A stretch of 64,000 nucleotides of DNA from Bacteriovoracaceae bacterium (GCA_028101965.1 JAOHMI010000005.1:1-64000), one strand, 5' to 3'. Shown: positions 27,221-36,949, counted from the stretch's first letter. Program-made: numbers and translations. Notes: generated by a model not told the origin, from the sequence alone.

Positions 27221-27370
27221 TCAAGGTTAAGAAAAAAAATCATATCTAAAGTTAACTTTTATTTCTTATTAAGTACTTACTCATCTAGAGTTGAATCAAA
27301 AATGATAAAACCGTGAAAATTTTTTTTGCTAGTTGTTCTAAGATTCTTCTCGTCATAGATATGCTTCACG

Positions 27371-28168
27371 ATGAGCAGAGAAGAGATTGATTACTTGTTT
27401 TTTATTCGAAACGAGTTCGATGGCCGCTTAAGATATAATCCTCAATACTCGCTTAGGGCCTTCGCTCGTGATTTGGATATTTCCCCTAGCCGTTTAAGTG
27501 AAATACTTAATCGTAAGGGTGGTTTGTCTGAAAAGTCCGCAATAAAAATTGCCAAGAAACTAAAATTGAATTTAGAGGAACAGAGCTACTTTTTGGCTCT
27601 CGTCAATCATAACTTCAGTCGCTCAAAAGAAAAACAATTATTAGCCAGAAAAGTTATCCAAGATCATAAAAACAATAAATATTTTATGCTTTCTTCTGAC
27701 ACTTTTAAGTTAATTTCAGATTGGGAGTACTATGCCATTCTTTCGGCAGTCCAATTAGATGCGTATACTGGTAATGATGAATGGTTGGCGAAGAAGTTAG
27801 ATATTACTTTAGAAAGACTAGAGGAGTGCTTCAGAATATTATTAAAATTGAAATTATTAAAAATAGAAAAAGACCGTTATATATTGGTTAATGAAAAGGT
27901 TAGTACCACTGATGGTATCCCTTCCTTTGCTCTCAGGGCATCACACAAGCAAAATTTAATTCAAGCGATGGAATCAGTGGATGGAAGTGAGAATGATCTT
28001 AGAAATATTAGTTCTATTTCCATGGCCATTGATAAATCAAAATTACCTGAAGCATTTGAGAAAATAAAAAAATTCAGAAGAGAGTTGTCAGATTTTTTAG
28101 AAGATGGTGAGAGAAACGAGGTTTATAATCTCAACGTTCAACTTATTCCAATTTCTAAGAATACTTAA
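27371..28168 (+). CDS. TIGR02147-family regulator
   Basis: 265 aa. The N-terminal XRE-like helix-turn-helix is clear (SLRAFARDLDISPSRLSEILNRKGGLSEKSAIKIAKKL). The middle (WEYYAILSAVQLDAY, then a second winged-helix-like DEWLAKKLDITLERLEECFRILLKLKLLKIE) and the C-terminal part (RNISSISMAIDKSKLPEAFEKIKKFRRELSDFLE-type) are typical of the TIGR02147 family found mainly in Bdellovibrionota and Fibrobacterota. Probably a DNA-binding regulator; target unknown. Downstream is an exported protein that it may control. Confidence 0.85.
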   Translation: MSREEIDYLFFIRNEFDGRLRYNPQYSLRAFARDLDISPSRLSEILNRKGGLSEKSAIKIAKKLKLNLEEQSYFLALVNHNFSRSKEKQLLARKVIQDHKNNKYFMLSSDTFKLISDWEYYAILSAVQLDAYTGNDEWLAKKLDITLERLEECFRILLKLKLLKIEKDRYILVNEKVSTTDGIPSFALRASHKQNLIQAMESVDGSENDLRNISSISMAIDKSKLPEAFEKIKKFRRELSDFLEDGERNEVYNLNVQLIPISKNT

Positions 28169-28288
28169 TATTTGTTTTTTTAGCTTTAGAATTTAATTCA
28201 GAGGATTTTAAAGTTTTATATTCATTGTTTGAATAAGTTTTCTTCTTGAGAAGGCTTGGTCAAATTTAGTATCAATTCAGAGGGGTTC

Positions 28289-29233
28289 ATGAAGGTCTAT
28301 TTATTATTAGTCATTAGTTTACAATATCATATTTTGGTATTGGCCAAAGATGGCCATGACAAGGGGAGTGGGGGAGATGTGGTTGCTTGCTTTACCCCGG
28401 CATCAAAGATTTATAAAAGTCGAATATGGTATAAATCTCTTGAAGTTGAACTTGATGGAATTGAGCCTGTATACGAAAAAGTTGGTAACCATTCCTTAGT
28501 TCTAAATGCCAATCTTAAATATAAAAATAATATAATGGTGGCTCCCCATGATGGAAGAAATAATTCTGGAATAAATCAAAAATTTTTCCTCGTTAGAAAT
28601 GGCGGACTAACTGATTGGGGAAAAGCTTTTTTAAGAAGTCTAGAAACATTCGAGTATTTTAAAATCAAAAGAAGCCGTCAGGACTCAAATTTCCATCGCT
28701 TATTATTAAAGAATAATATTGAAGTGCGATATGCTTTGCTAAAATACTTTAAGGTGCCCGGGAATGATAACTTATACAATGAATTATTAAAAGCTCAAGA
28801 TCCCAGTACTGGAATTGGTAGGATTAATGTTTACGGTTCTAAAAGTGATGTTCCGCTCACAGACATTAAGGATAATGGAGTGGCAAGAAATTACCATGAT
28901 AATTGCATGCAACTTCAAGCGGTGATTAGAGAAGGAAGTTTGTTGGAATATGATATTAATATTTGGAATAATTTAGGAATTCATCATTATAATCAAGATG
29001 GAGAACAAAATATTTTGGGCAAAGCTTTTCATCAGGAACTACTTCAATTGCATGAAGAGTTATATTTTATCGGTGAAGTTCATCCGAGTTTAAAGCATAA
29101 AAATGCGATGAAAACCATAGAGGTAATTTTTAAAATGGCCACAATTGAAAATCCCAATGATGCTAGCCTTTCATTGAATGATCAGCAAAAAATAAATGTA
29201 TTAAAAAGTACAAACTTTTGGATAGAAAATTAA
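28289..29233 (+). CDS. Exported protein with GGDVVAC motif, unknown
   Basis: The ORF opens at 28256, but the ATG at 28289 has a good AGAGGGG box and gives a signal peptide (MKVYLLLVISLQYHILVLA), so it is chosen; 314 aa. The mature N-terminus DKGSGGDVVACF is a recurring motif at the start of Bdellovibrionota exported proteins as I know them; its role is not established. The rest has no recognised domain; the region HHYNQDGEQNILGKAFHQELLQLHEEL is His/Glu-rich and could bind metal. Possible pairing with the TIGR02147 regulator 120 bp upstream is inference. Confidence 0.65.
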   Translation: MKVYLLLVISLQYHILVLAKDGHDKGSGGDVVACFTPASKIYKSRIWYKSLEVELDGIEPVYEKVGNHSLVLNANLKYKNNIMVAPHDGRNNSGINQKFFLVRNGGLTDWGKAFLRSLETFEYFKIKRSRQDSNFHRLLLKNNIEVRYALLKYFKVPGNDNLYNELLKAQDPSTGIGRINVYGSKSDVPLTDIKDNGVARNYHDNCMQLQAVIREGSLLEYDINIWNNLGIHHYNQDGEQNILGKAFHQELLQLHEELYFIGEVHPSLKHKNAMKTIEVIFKMATIENPNDASLSLNDQQKINVLKSTNFWIEN

Positions 29234-29251
29234 TAATGATGAATGAATTAA

Positions 29252-29980
29252 TTAATCATTAACTTCCCACTCGCCAACTTTTTCATCACTTTTGTATTCA
29301 CCTCTGGCAAGGATTGAGCCATCAAGAGCAAAAAATGTCCATAGGCCTTCTTTTTTTCCACGATTATAGCTTCCTTCGGCCATGAGGTCTCCTCCAACAT
29401 AAAAATGCTGCCAATCACCGGTTCTCTCATAGGCCGCAAGTGGTCCTCTGGCCGAGACTTCACCATTTTCGTGCCTAAATTCGAATACACCATTGACCGT
29501 ATCGGGGCGTTTGTAGTCAATAATACTTTGGGGAGGCATGTCCCATTTTAAATCCTGTATTTGTCCTTCATCTTGGAATTTTCTTACATATTTTATAATG
29601 GTGAACGTAACTGTTTCTTGTACCGGTGTTTTGACAGAGGTGATGTATTCTTTTTCATCCTTGTATTTACTAAGATGTTGGCGGCTTATTTTTTTTGTGA
29701 ATGATTCTTCCAACTCTCTTCGTCCATGCAAAGCTTTACAGAAAAGTGTATACGAATTTGGAATTTTATCCACAATGAGATCAACGGTATCATCGTCTAG
29801 GTTTAGCACTTGAGTAAAAGTGAGAATATTTCGTACGGCCCATTTGGTATAAATAGAATCATCTAATACTGATATTCTTAAAATTTCTTTTAATGTTTTT
29901 TGTGGAGAGGTTTCAAGGTTTTGTACATAACTTTTAAACCCTTCAGCACCCTGCTTTTTCCGGCGGTCTAAAATCCCCAA
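29252..29980 (-). CDS. Cytoplasmic protein with C-terminal MORN-type repeats
   Basis: 242 aa, TTG start with GGAGG 6 nt upstream; no signal peptide. The N-terminal ~115 residues are helical and unassigned. The C-terminus (~160-242) carries four MORN_2-like units: GVFEFRHENGEVSARGPLAAY, GDWQHFYVGGDLMAEGSY, GLWTFFALDGSILARGEY, GEWEVND. Unlike the MORN protein at 11154 it lacks an export signal and barrel. MORN_2 units usually act as scaffolds. Converges on the preceding gene. Confidence 0.7.
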   Translation of the reverse strand: MGILDRRKKQGAEGFKSYVQNLETSPQKTLKEILRISVLDDSIYTKWAVRNILTFTQVLNLDDDTVDLIVDKIPNSYTLFCKALHGRRELEESFTKKISRQHLSKYKDEKEYITSVKTPVQETVTFTIIKYVRKFQDEGQIQDLKWDMPPQSIIDYKRPDTVNGVFEFRHENGEVSARGPLAAYERTGDWQHFYVGGDLMAEGSYNRGKKEGLWTFFALDGSILARGEYKSDEKVGEWEVND

Positions 29981-30210
29981 CTTAATCCTCCATAAATCAG
30001 TTTGATTATAAATCTTAGCTAGTTAAGAGCTTTTTGTATTCAATTATTTTGGGTAAATTTATATAGAATACTTTACCGATTAACTTTTTTTAGCAAGTAA
30101 ACTTCGATATATATTTATTCCATTTTCTAGATTTGAATTGTACTTAAAATAATAATGGATAAGTTATTGAAAAATATTACTTTTTTGGAAAATTAGTGGA
30201 ATATGACTAA

Positions 30211-31344
30211 ATGTTTAAGATAATTTTTATTCTCATTATAAGCTCACTCTGCTCCCTTTTTTTGGGAATAGCACTTATTCGCTATATCCAGAGAAAAATT
30301 TTAAATTACCTTTCTGTCGAGAATTATAAAGAGGCAATTCATCCGGATTCAAAATATTTAATGAATCAAATTCCCTCTGAAGAGCTTAGCTTGACTCAAC
30401 TTGAAAAAGATACCTTTTTAAAAAGATACGATTTTTGTTATTTTGTGCATGGAACTTTCGTGGGAAATGATCCTTTTCATATCTATGGCTTGCTTTCTTA
30501 CTTATTTCCAGAGAATGGAAAACCTATAATTGAAAAAATTCAGCAATACGGACATAAAAACCATCTTGCCTTTATTAAAGATTTTGGAAACTTTAACTCT
30601 TTTCATATTTCCTCGTTAAAGGAGTTAGTTGATAGTGACTTTCCTGCAGAAACATTTACTTGGAGTTCGGGAAATAATCACCTCGCTCGTGTGAATGGTG
30701 CAATTAAATTGTTAAAAAGTATTATTAGTAAACATGATTATAAAAGCTCCATTCTGTTAATCGGCCACAGTCATGCAGGTCAAATTTTTGCCTTGATGAG
30801 TTTGATCATTAATAATATTTTTTTTCGGAAAAAATTATCTCGAATTGTGGGAAGAAAAAATTTATTAATGATTGAAAAAAAGCTCAAATTTCTTAAAACC
30901 TTAAAATTTACTTTTGTCACCTTAGGAACCCCACCACGTTATCAATGGCACATTTCACCAAAAATGAAACTCATCCATTTTATTAATCATAGAGGGAATG
31001 AGCCCATTGGAGGAAGCTTCTCTGGTCTATTGACAACGAGAGATGGAGATTACGTACAGCAGTGGGGAATCGCAGGATCAGATATCGTTTCTCCTCTTAA
31101 TGAAGAAGCTTTGATTAATACAGAGTTAAATCAACTATTAGGAGAGGGGTCTAATATTGTAGAGTTGAAAAAGAATATTAAAACTAGAAAGAGATTGCAT
31201 CGAAATGGTAAAAATCTATTGGTAGATTACCGTGATCAAGGTAATCTACCAAATTTTTTTAAAACAGCTCTCGGGCATGGTGTTTATACTAAAGTTAATT
31301 TACTTCCTTTTCATCTTAAGGAAATTCTAAAACACTTGGATTAG
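30211..31344 (+). CDS. Membrane-anchored alpha/beta hydrolase
   Basis: 377 aa with an N-terminal membrane anchor (~1-25). The oxyanion-type VHGTF (79-83) and the nucleophile elbow GHSHAG (185-190, Ser187) fit an alpha/beta hydrolase; the catalytic His is probably in ALGHGVYTK near the end. Lipase/esterase class is likely; the catalytic acid is not assigned. A perfect terminator-like hairpin lies inside its coding sequence at 31219-31260, just before the catalytic-His region (see findings). Its stop overlaps the convergent gene by 4 bp. Confidence 0.78.
   Translation: MFKIIFILIISSLCSLFLGIALIRYIQRKILNYLSVENYKEAIHPDSKYLMNQIPSEELSLTQLEKDTFLKRYDFCYFVHGTFVGNDPFHIYGLLSYLFPENGKPIIEKIQQYGHKNHLAFIKDFGNFNSFHISSLKELVDSDFPAETFTWSSGNNHLARVNGAIKLLKSIISKHDYKSSILLIGHSHAGQIFALMSLIINNIFFRKKLSRIVGRKNLLMIEKKLKFLKTLKFTFVTLGTPPRYQWHISPKMKLIHFINHRGNEPIGGSFSGLLTTRDGDYVQQWGIAGSDIVSPLNEEALINTELNQLLGEGSNIVELKKNIKTRKRLHRNGKNLLVDYRDQGNLPNFFKTALGHGVYTKVNLLPFHLKEILKHLD
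31219..31260 (+). terminator. Terminator-like hairpin inside a coding sequence
   Basis: TTGGTAGATTACC - GTGATCAA - GGTAATCTACCAA is a perfect 13-bp inverted repeat, then A and T7. It lies 85-126 nt before the stop of the hydrolase gene and codes for DYRDQGNLPNFF-like residues. Confidence 0.5.
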
Positions 31345-31784
31345 AGCTTATTAATCTTCTTACAAGAGTCAATGTTTTTGTATGCATCTTTTAGTGCAGT
31401 TTTAAACTGTGTTGAAGCGTAAGCATTTTTTTCAAGTTTTTTGCTGATTCCGTACCCTTGAAATTGAGCAATTTCTGTTTTTGACTGAGTATCCAGTTTA
31501 AAGACTTTTAGAGAAACAAAAGCTTGAAACCGGTCTGTATTGCTATTGTCTAAACTTTCCATAAAAGTTGCTTGCATCATTAAGTTTTCGCTTCCATCAC
31601 TGACATACTTCATTTTTTTACTCTTGCGAATTAGGTTCCGACCAACAATTCCTAGGTTCTTTTTTCCTACTTCTGTGACCTTGTCGCTAAGTATTTCAAA
31701 AGTATAATTCATGCGACAATCTGCGTGTGCATATTGTGTGGCCGATAAGAATAAAACAAAATTTAACATGATTAATTTTTTCAT
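31341..31784 (-). CDS. Small exported protein, unknown
   Basis: 147 aa, signal peptide (cleavage after AHA), AGGGAG box. Mature N-terminus has Cys (DCRMNYTF) and the C-terminus another (DSCKKINKL), a likely disulfide. Beta-rich core (LMMQATFMESL, FQAFVSLKVFKL). Periplasmic; family not recognised. Confidence 0.6.
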   Translation of the reverse strand: MKKLIMLNFVLFLSATQYAHADCRMNYTFEILSDKVTEVGKKNLGIVGRNLIRKSKKMKYVSDGSENLMMQATFMESLDNSNTDRFQAFVSLKVFKLDTQSKTEIAQFQGYGISKKLEKNAYASTQFKTALKDAYKNIDSCKKINKL

Positions 31785-31940
31785 AATTTCTCCCTAATAA
31801 ATCTCTCGTTTTCTAATGGATAGAATAAGAGTAACTATCTGAGAATAAGGGAGTGATGGCAATGAAATAAATATGACATTTTGAGAATATTCGAATGCTA
31901 CTTCTAGTGTTAAATTGTCACCAGTTTGCAGAGGAACAGT

Positions 31941-32243
31941 TTAAGTACTTAACTTTAGAGAATCGCTCGATTCATTAGAACTTTTTTCGAGAGATGCATA
32001 AGTTGCAGGAAAAAGCACATGCAAAAGTTCCGCTAACCGGCTGGCTTTCGCTTTTTGCGATTGCTTCACCCGTGAGATTTCTTTTCTATCAATTTTCTTT
32101 TGATTGATTAAAGATTCTGTACTTTGAAGCATTAATCGACCTCCATCAGAATGCTCACCTGTATGATGGGTACTCTTAGTGCAACCAATAAAAAAGTTTG
32201 AAATAAATAATTGAAGAATAAATACAAGGGTAATTTTTTTCAT
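31941..32243 (-). CDS. Small lipoprotein, unknown
   Basis: 100 aa with lipobox FFIGC (Cys21). The mature part is hydrophilic and helical with a basic centre (KKIDRKEISRVKQSQKAKASR) and the segment LLHVLFPATYASLEKS. No family is recognised. The short length and a lipobox make it a likely envelope lipoprotein. Weak ribosome-binding site. Confidence 0.55.
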   Translation of the reverse strand: MKKITLVFILQLFISNFFIGCTKSTHHTGEHSDGGRLMLQSTESLINQKKIDRKEISRVKQSQKAKASRLAELLHVLFPATYASLEKSSNESSDSLKLST

Positions 32244-32490
32244 ATGCAGCCAACGTCCTAATTTAATGAAAATATAAATGTGGCTTCATTGTAACTTCAA
32301 TTTTAATTTTTAATTGATTCATTTTTCAATAATGTTAAAAAAGGCTATATCTTTCAATAAGTTAGAGTGAGTGTTTCAGGGGGTAAACTTTTAGAGCTGA
32401 ATTATTTTATTTTAATATAATTCGCCCAAAGAAATTGGCAAGGAATTCAGCCTTTTTTATATTCTAAAATTAGAAAGTAAGAATAACTAT

Positions 32491-33641
32491 TTAATCTTTA
32501 AACTCATACTTACCAGTGTATTTATTTAAATGTCTCCAATAGTTGCAAGTAAGCTTTCTTGTCTTTCCTTGATGATCAGTACACTCATTCAGGAGAGATT
32601 CATATTCAAAACAATAGGCATCAACTATATCCTCACAGGTGAGTGCTTTACATGATTGTCCCGTTTGCCATGAATTGCCGTCATCAAACCACCCTGCATT
32701 TTTATCAAGGCAACAACTTTGGGTAACAACTTTATTCTTGTCATTGAGGCATCGAAAGGATTTATTTCGATTTGAGCAGCCTCCTCTTTTGCAAGGAGAG
32801 TAGAGCTCTCTTTGCACGCTATTTTTAGAAACTAAAAAACCAATAATCGTTGACTCTTCAAGGTCATTTTTATAAAAACTTTGATTTAGTTGGTTGGCTC
32901 CAATGAGTATGGTTTGTTTATTACTTAAGCTGCCTTGAATTGATTTTAAGTACTTTTCCGTATCAGTAATATTGCAAAATGTTGCGCATCCATAGTGAAA
33001 GCTGGTGATATTTACTTTTGGAGCTTGCTGTATTAAAAGATGCGAGCGATCGATAAAACTTTCATAGGCATATTTTGAGGAGTGGCTCATTACCGCATGT
33101 TCGACTTTAGTACACAATTGATTAACAGTTAATTCAGAGTTTTTCTCAATAAGCGAAGTTTTTTTACAGTCATTTACTTCAAACCAATCACTGCACTCTT
33201 TTTTAAACTTATCCTCGTCCTCGCCTTGAGCGTATTCACAAAGGCAGCAAGTTTTGTTTTTATATATAGTTCCTCGTACATAAATGTATTGGCTAACTCT
33301 GTTGATTTTTATTCTTAATTTTTTTAAAATATTTCCATGCTCTCTTATTGTACATTTAACTCTTATTTCTCCTATCCCATAGGGTAGAATTGGATCATTT
33401 GTGTATCGATCTATTCGGCAACAATTTCGTGAGTTGCAAGTTTCAGATGGAGAGTGAATGATGATTGGTTGCTGAGAAGTATTCTGTACTAGAAATGTTT
33501 TATAGAGAGAGAAGCTATTTTTTTTTCGATTACCTGAAAGTTCCATTCAAGTTCATCAAGGAAAGTGAAATGAGAACCATTTTGTTGGGCTTGTAGATTT
33601 GGCCAGTAATAAAATAGAAGTATTAATAATACTATCCTCAT
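32491..33641 (-). pseudogene. Cys-rich secreted protein with DUF1573-like domain, split by a frameshift in an A9 tract
   Basis: The ORF track starts this protein at 33546, with an in-frame TGA just upstream and no signal. In the neighbouring frame an ATG at 33641 opens a signal peptide (MRIVLLILLFYYWPNLQAQ) and reads ELEWNFQVIEKK before it fails. The switch is at a run of nine A on the coding strand (33517-33527 region): ten would join both frames into one 383-aa protein. The join restores a DUF1573-like core: WNF.VIEKKNSFSLYKTFLVQNTSQQPI, then YIYVRGTIYKN. The rest is Cys-rich. It may be a sequencing error, a real frameshift, or a gene rescued by slippage. The -10 GATAAT lies 7 nt before the ATG. 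Confidence 0.65.
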
Positions 33642-33648
33642 AGAACTT

Positions 33649-33654
33649 ATTATC
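33649..33654 (-). promoter_or_regulatory. Candidate -10 of a leaderless promoter
   Basis: Minus strand GATAAT, then AAGTTCT, then the ATG at 33641. No Shine-Dalgarno lies before that ATG and the -35 is poor. Confidence 0.35.
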
Positions 33655-33888
33655 TAGGAGAATAGAATTATTTATTAGGTTCTAAGTAATCTTTTTGTCT
33701 AAAAAAAATAACAATTTAGGTACTAAATGGAGGGAATAACTCTTATGACTGATGATATAACCACCTGATTATATGTGAATGTAATTGAATGAATAAAGAT
33801 TATTGATAGATTTTTCAGTCTTACTTTAACTAAATTTACAACTACCTATATTAAGCGCTGGTTAAACATTTTTTACGGGGTGAATAAG

Positions 33889-36081
33889 ATGGCACGTGCG
33901 TTTCCTTTCGCGATCCTAATCTTTCTATTAATCAATCTTGGTCTTTTAGCCCAAGAAGATGAAATCAATTTAGTACAAAACTCACAAATGTGGTTAGCTG
34001 GAGTTGATTTGACTCAAGACCCTAATACTTCTTTGAGCCCTTTTACATATTGTCCTACAGCGTGGAATCAATTCTCTTATGGTCTGCCCTTTATTAATTA
34101 TGGAAACTCAAACTGGGAAATTATGAGAATTCCCCCCTGGAACGGAACTCACAGTGAGTTTGGAATCATGCAAAACCTGGCCGATCAAATAGGGTGCACC
34201 CAGGGAAATATGACTTTGCCTAATCCCACTCAATTTTCCGGAGTAACTCCATTTCCAAGTATGGCAGCAACAGATCCCAATGGGGACATGAATGCAATTG
34301 CAGCATTATGGGCCATGAACGGAAATACCTATAGCGGATCACGATCTGAATACTTAAATGGTAAACTTACTCAAGATTTAGTTCCATTTATTCGCTATAA
34401 GGTTGCCTTTGATTATGCTCTTGCTCGAGCTTCTCGAGTTGGTTATCGCCGTTTGCATGCCTTGTTTTACGATGATCTTGGGGGAACTGTTAATCATTCC
34501 ATTCACCCGAATGCAATGTTTTCTGGGAGTTATGGAAATTTAGGTAACTCTGGATTCTATTTAAACTCAGATGAAAGCTTTTGGTTAAATAATGAAGGAG
34601 CCGGCTTATTGCGATTTGAGAAGCCACATGGTGAAGGGCCTTGGGGAATGGCCATAAAGAATGCTCAAGATAATTATGAAACAACATGGGAAAGAGTCGA
34701 ACTAAATAGCGATGAATTCTATCGCCCTCAAAGTCACCAACAAAATACTCTCACCATGGGCTTTTTCTATCAGCATGTTCAATCAGTAGGTTTTCAGCGT
34801 ATCACTTGGGATCTAGATGAACCGGATTCTTTTTCGGCATCTACTGATTTTGGTTTAGAAAGCAGTAATCCTCCTGATTCAAATTATAATTTCTCTACAT
34901 TTAATTTTTATGACAATGTCTCTGTCCACTGTCACTCGAATCCAATGTTTTGGGCGAGTAAGAATAGTCAGCAGCCAATTAATTTTCCTTATGATGAAGT
35001 AAAGCAGGTTAAATTAAGTTGTGGGGATGAACTTAGGATCAAACCACTATTAAAGTATGAAGATGACTTTGGGAACTTCAAAGAGTTTTATTTTGAATTA
35101 TTTAATCCAGATTATGATTCTTTAAAGAAGTTTTCTCACCAAGGGAGTCATACTAGTATTTTTCCTTTAATGAGTGATAATGAGTTAGAATCTGATTCTG
35201 TTAACTTAAGTAAAGAGTTTAATTTATACTCATATTTAAAGAATGAATTTGGACAGGAGAATATTTCTGGAAAAGAATATTTAATCTCTATGTCAACCAC
35301 TTGTCATGACACAAAATTAGACGAATCTTGGAGTGAAATTGCCGAAGAAGACTTTCTAAAAGTTTCGATTGATCCCTTTGACCCAAGTTTGGTCCAATTT
35401 GAATTGGATCAAGGGAGCTATGGAATTGACTTTCGCAAGCACTCTGCAACCCACTTTCAAATCAATCCAGGAAATTTTAAACAACAACAACATCAAATGT
35501 TTGAACAACATGGAATTGTAGCACGTATTAAAGGAACTGAGCAGTTATCAAATTATCAAGTAACTTGGGAAGTGTATAAAGTATATCCTGATAATACCAC
35601 TTCATTGGTTGGTTCTCCTATCATTAAAGTCGATGATAACGAATTTAGGGTTGGATTGGAAGAGCACTCGAGTGGTAGTAATTTTGACATAATCTTAGGC
35701 CTTTCATCATTTTATAAAATAACCGCAAAAGTTAAAACTATACATGACTGTATGGAAGAGAAAACCTTTGAATTCTCTGTGGATGTAGTGGAGAGCTTTT
35801 TCGTTCCCAATGCCTTTTCTCCTAATAGAAATGGGGTTAATGATTTGTTTGAAGTCTACTTTAAAAATCCGAGTCAAATAGACTTAACTTATTTTAGACT
35901 TTTTAATCGCTGGGGAGCATTGGTTTACGAATGTGCCGGAAATAATCCTACTCATTGTCAATGGAATGGTAAGTTTAAAAATGAAGATGCAGCAGTCGGA
36001 GTTTATGCTTGGATAATTTCCTTTAAAGCGGGAAATGGGAGAGAAGTGAATGATAGTGGCGATCTAACACTCTTACGTTAA
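33889..36081 (+). CDS. Secreted protein with a type-B T9SS / gliding-motility C-terminal domain
   Basis: The ORF opens at a GTG (33880); the ATG at 33889 has GGGGTG ~7 nt upstream and gives the signal peptide MARAFPFAILIFLLINLGLLAQ, so it is preferred (730 aa). Residues ~20-330 look like a carbohydrate- or ligand-binding module of the kind seen in Bacteroidota (EYLNGKLTQDLVPFIRYKVAF). The last ~85 residues are a CHU_C/type-B C-terminal domain: PNAFSPNRNGVNDLFEV, YFRLFNRWGALVYE, WNGKFKNEDAAVGVYAW, ending LTLLR. In Bacteroidota this directs secretion by the type IX system. Its presence here suggests transfer or an unsuspected T9SS; no T9SS gene is in the window. Confidence 0.82.
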   Translation: MARAFPFAILIFLLINLGLLAQEDEINLVQNSQMWLAGVDLTQDPNTSLSPFTYCPTAWNQFSYGLPFINYGNSNWEIMRIPPWNGTHSEFGIMQNLADQIGCTQGNMTLPNPTQFSGVTPFPSMAATDPNGDMNAIAALWAMNGNTYSGSRSEYLNGKLTQDLVPFIRYKVAFDYALARASRVGYRRLHALFYDDLGGTVNHSIHPNAMFSGSYGNLGNSGFYLNSDESFWLNNEGAGLLRFEKPHGEGPWGMAIKNAQDNYETTWERVELNSDEFYRPQSHQQNTLTMGFFYQHVQSVGFQRITWDLDEPDSFSASTDFGLESSNPPDSNYNFSTFNFYDNVSVHCHSNPMFWASKNSQQPINFPYDEVKQVKLSCGDELRIKPLLKYEDDFGNFKEFYFELFNPDYDSLKKFSHQGSHTSIFPLMSDNELESDSVNLSKEFNLYSYLKNEFGQENISGKEYLISMSTTCHDTKLDESWSEIAEEDFLKVSIDPFDPSLVQFELDQGSYGIDFRKHSATHFQINPGNFKQQQHQMFEQHGIVARIKGTEQLSNYQVTWEVYKVYPDNTTSLVGSPIIKVDDNEFRVGLEEHSSGSNFDIILGLSSFYKITAKVKTIHDCMEEKTFEFSVDVVESFFVPNAFSPNRNGVNDLFEVYFKNPSQIDLTYFRLFNRWGALVYECAGNNPTHCQWNGKFKNEDAAVGVYAWIISFKAGNGREVNDSGDLTLLR

Positions 36082-36094
36082 GTTTCACCAATAG

Positions 36095-36124
36095 TTGCTG
36101 ATAAAGTTTTCTCTATGTTAGTAT
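36095..36124 (+). promoter_or_regulatory. Leaderless promoter of the 272-aa lipoprotein
   Basis: TTGCTG - 18 bp - TAGTAT - 6 nt - ATG (36131). No Shine-Dalgarno is present. Confidence 0.45.
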
Positions 36125-36130
36125 ATTTTC

Positions 36131-36949
36131 ATGAAAAGACTAAACCTTCTATTTTTGCTTATTTTTCTTTTTGCCTCCTGCTCTGAAGAAGAGAGAACAG
36201 TAGCATTATTAGGACAGTGGCATCTTTTAAGTAAGGCCAGCACTATTGATATTGAAAAAGGAAAAAGTCTAGCTCAATTTCCCAATCAAACTTCCATTTA
36301 TCTCATGCTCAAGGAATGGATCGAACAAAAAAAGATTGATACGATATTAGCTGAGGGATGCGAAGGTGAGCTAACCAGTAATTTTAAGCCTAATTTTAAT
36401 GGGTGGACTTTTGAAAGTCTCAAGTCAAAATCCAAAGATCAAAATTATTCCGCCATTATGACTCATATTCCCTTGAAGTTAAAAGCCGAGTTTGGAGATA
36501 AGATTAAAGTCATTTGTGCTGATAATTTAGACACTATTAGACATCATCAATCACTCTTTAGTGATTTGAAAGGTTATTTTGGTTTTTATACGAGAATTAA
36601 GCAATCACTCAATGGAGATAAGAAGAAAGGTAAGGCATACTTATCAGCCTTGGAAGATAATGAGAAAAAAACGATCGCTCAACCCTTGGCTTATTTGAAA
36701 AAGAAAATTGTTAAATTAGTAAATGATGAAAATGAAATGATAAAAAAAAGAAATGAATTATTTTTAAATCAGATTGATAAATACTCCTCGAGAAAAGTTG
36801 CGGTCGTTATTGGTTATCGGCATCTAGCCCATCTTAATAACCAGTTAAAGGAAAAAAAGATTAAGACTTTCATACCTCAGATTCTAGTTGATACTTTACC
36901 AGAAGAGGATTTAATTCAGGAGCTTCTTAGTAAATTGAAGACTCTATAG
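36131..36949 (+). CDS. Lipoprotein, ChaN/TIKI-like fold suspected
   Basis: 272 aa with lipobox LFASC (Cys17). The mature protein starts VALLGQWHLLSKAS and has ILAEGCEGEL in the next conserved block, then ends with VVIGYRHLAHLNNQLKEKKIKTFIP. An early GxxH, a Glu-rich second block and a late HLAHL are the layout of ChaN/TraB/TIKI-superfamily proteins, which use His and Glu as metal ligands. The match is by eye and could be wrong. Its 3' end overlaps the convergent exonuclease gene by 23 bp. Confidence 0.6.
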   Translation: MKRLNLLFLLIFLFASCSEEERTVALLGQWHLLSKASTIDIEKGKSLAQFPNQTSIYLMLKEWIEQKKIDTILAEGCEGELTSNFKPNFNGWTFESLKSKSKDQNYSAIMTHIPLKLKAEFGDKIKVICADNLDTIRHHQSLFSDLKGYFGFYTRIKQSLNGDKKKGKAYLSALEDNEKKTIAQPLAYLKKKIVKLVNDENEMIKKRNELFLNQIDKYSSRKVAVVIGYRHLAHLNNQLKEKKIKTFIPQILVDTLPEEDLIQELLSKLKTL

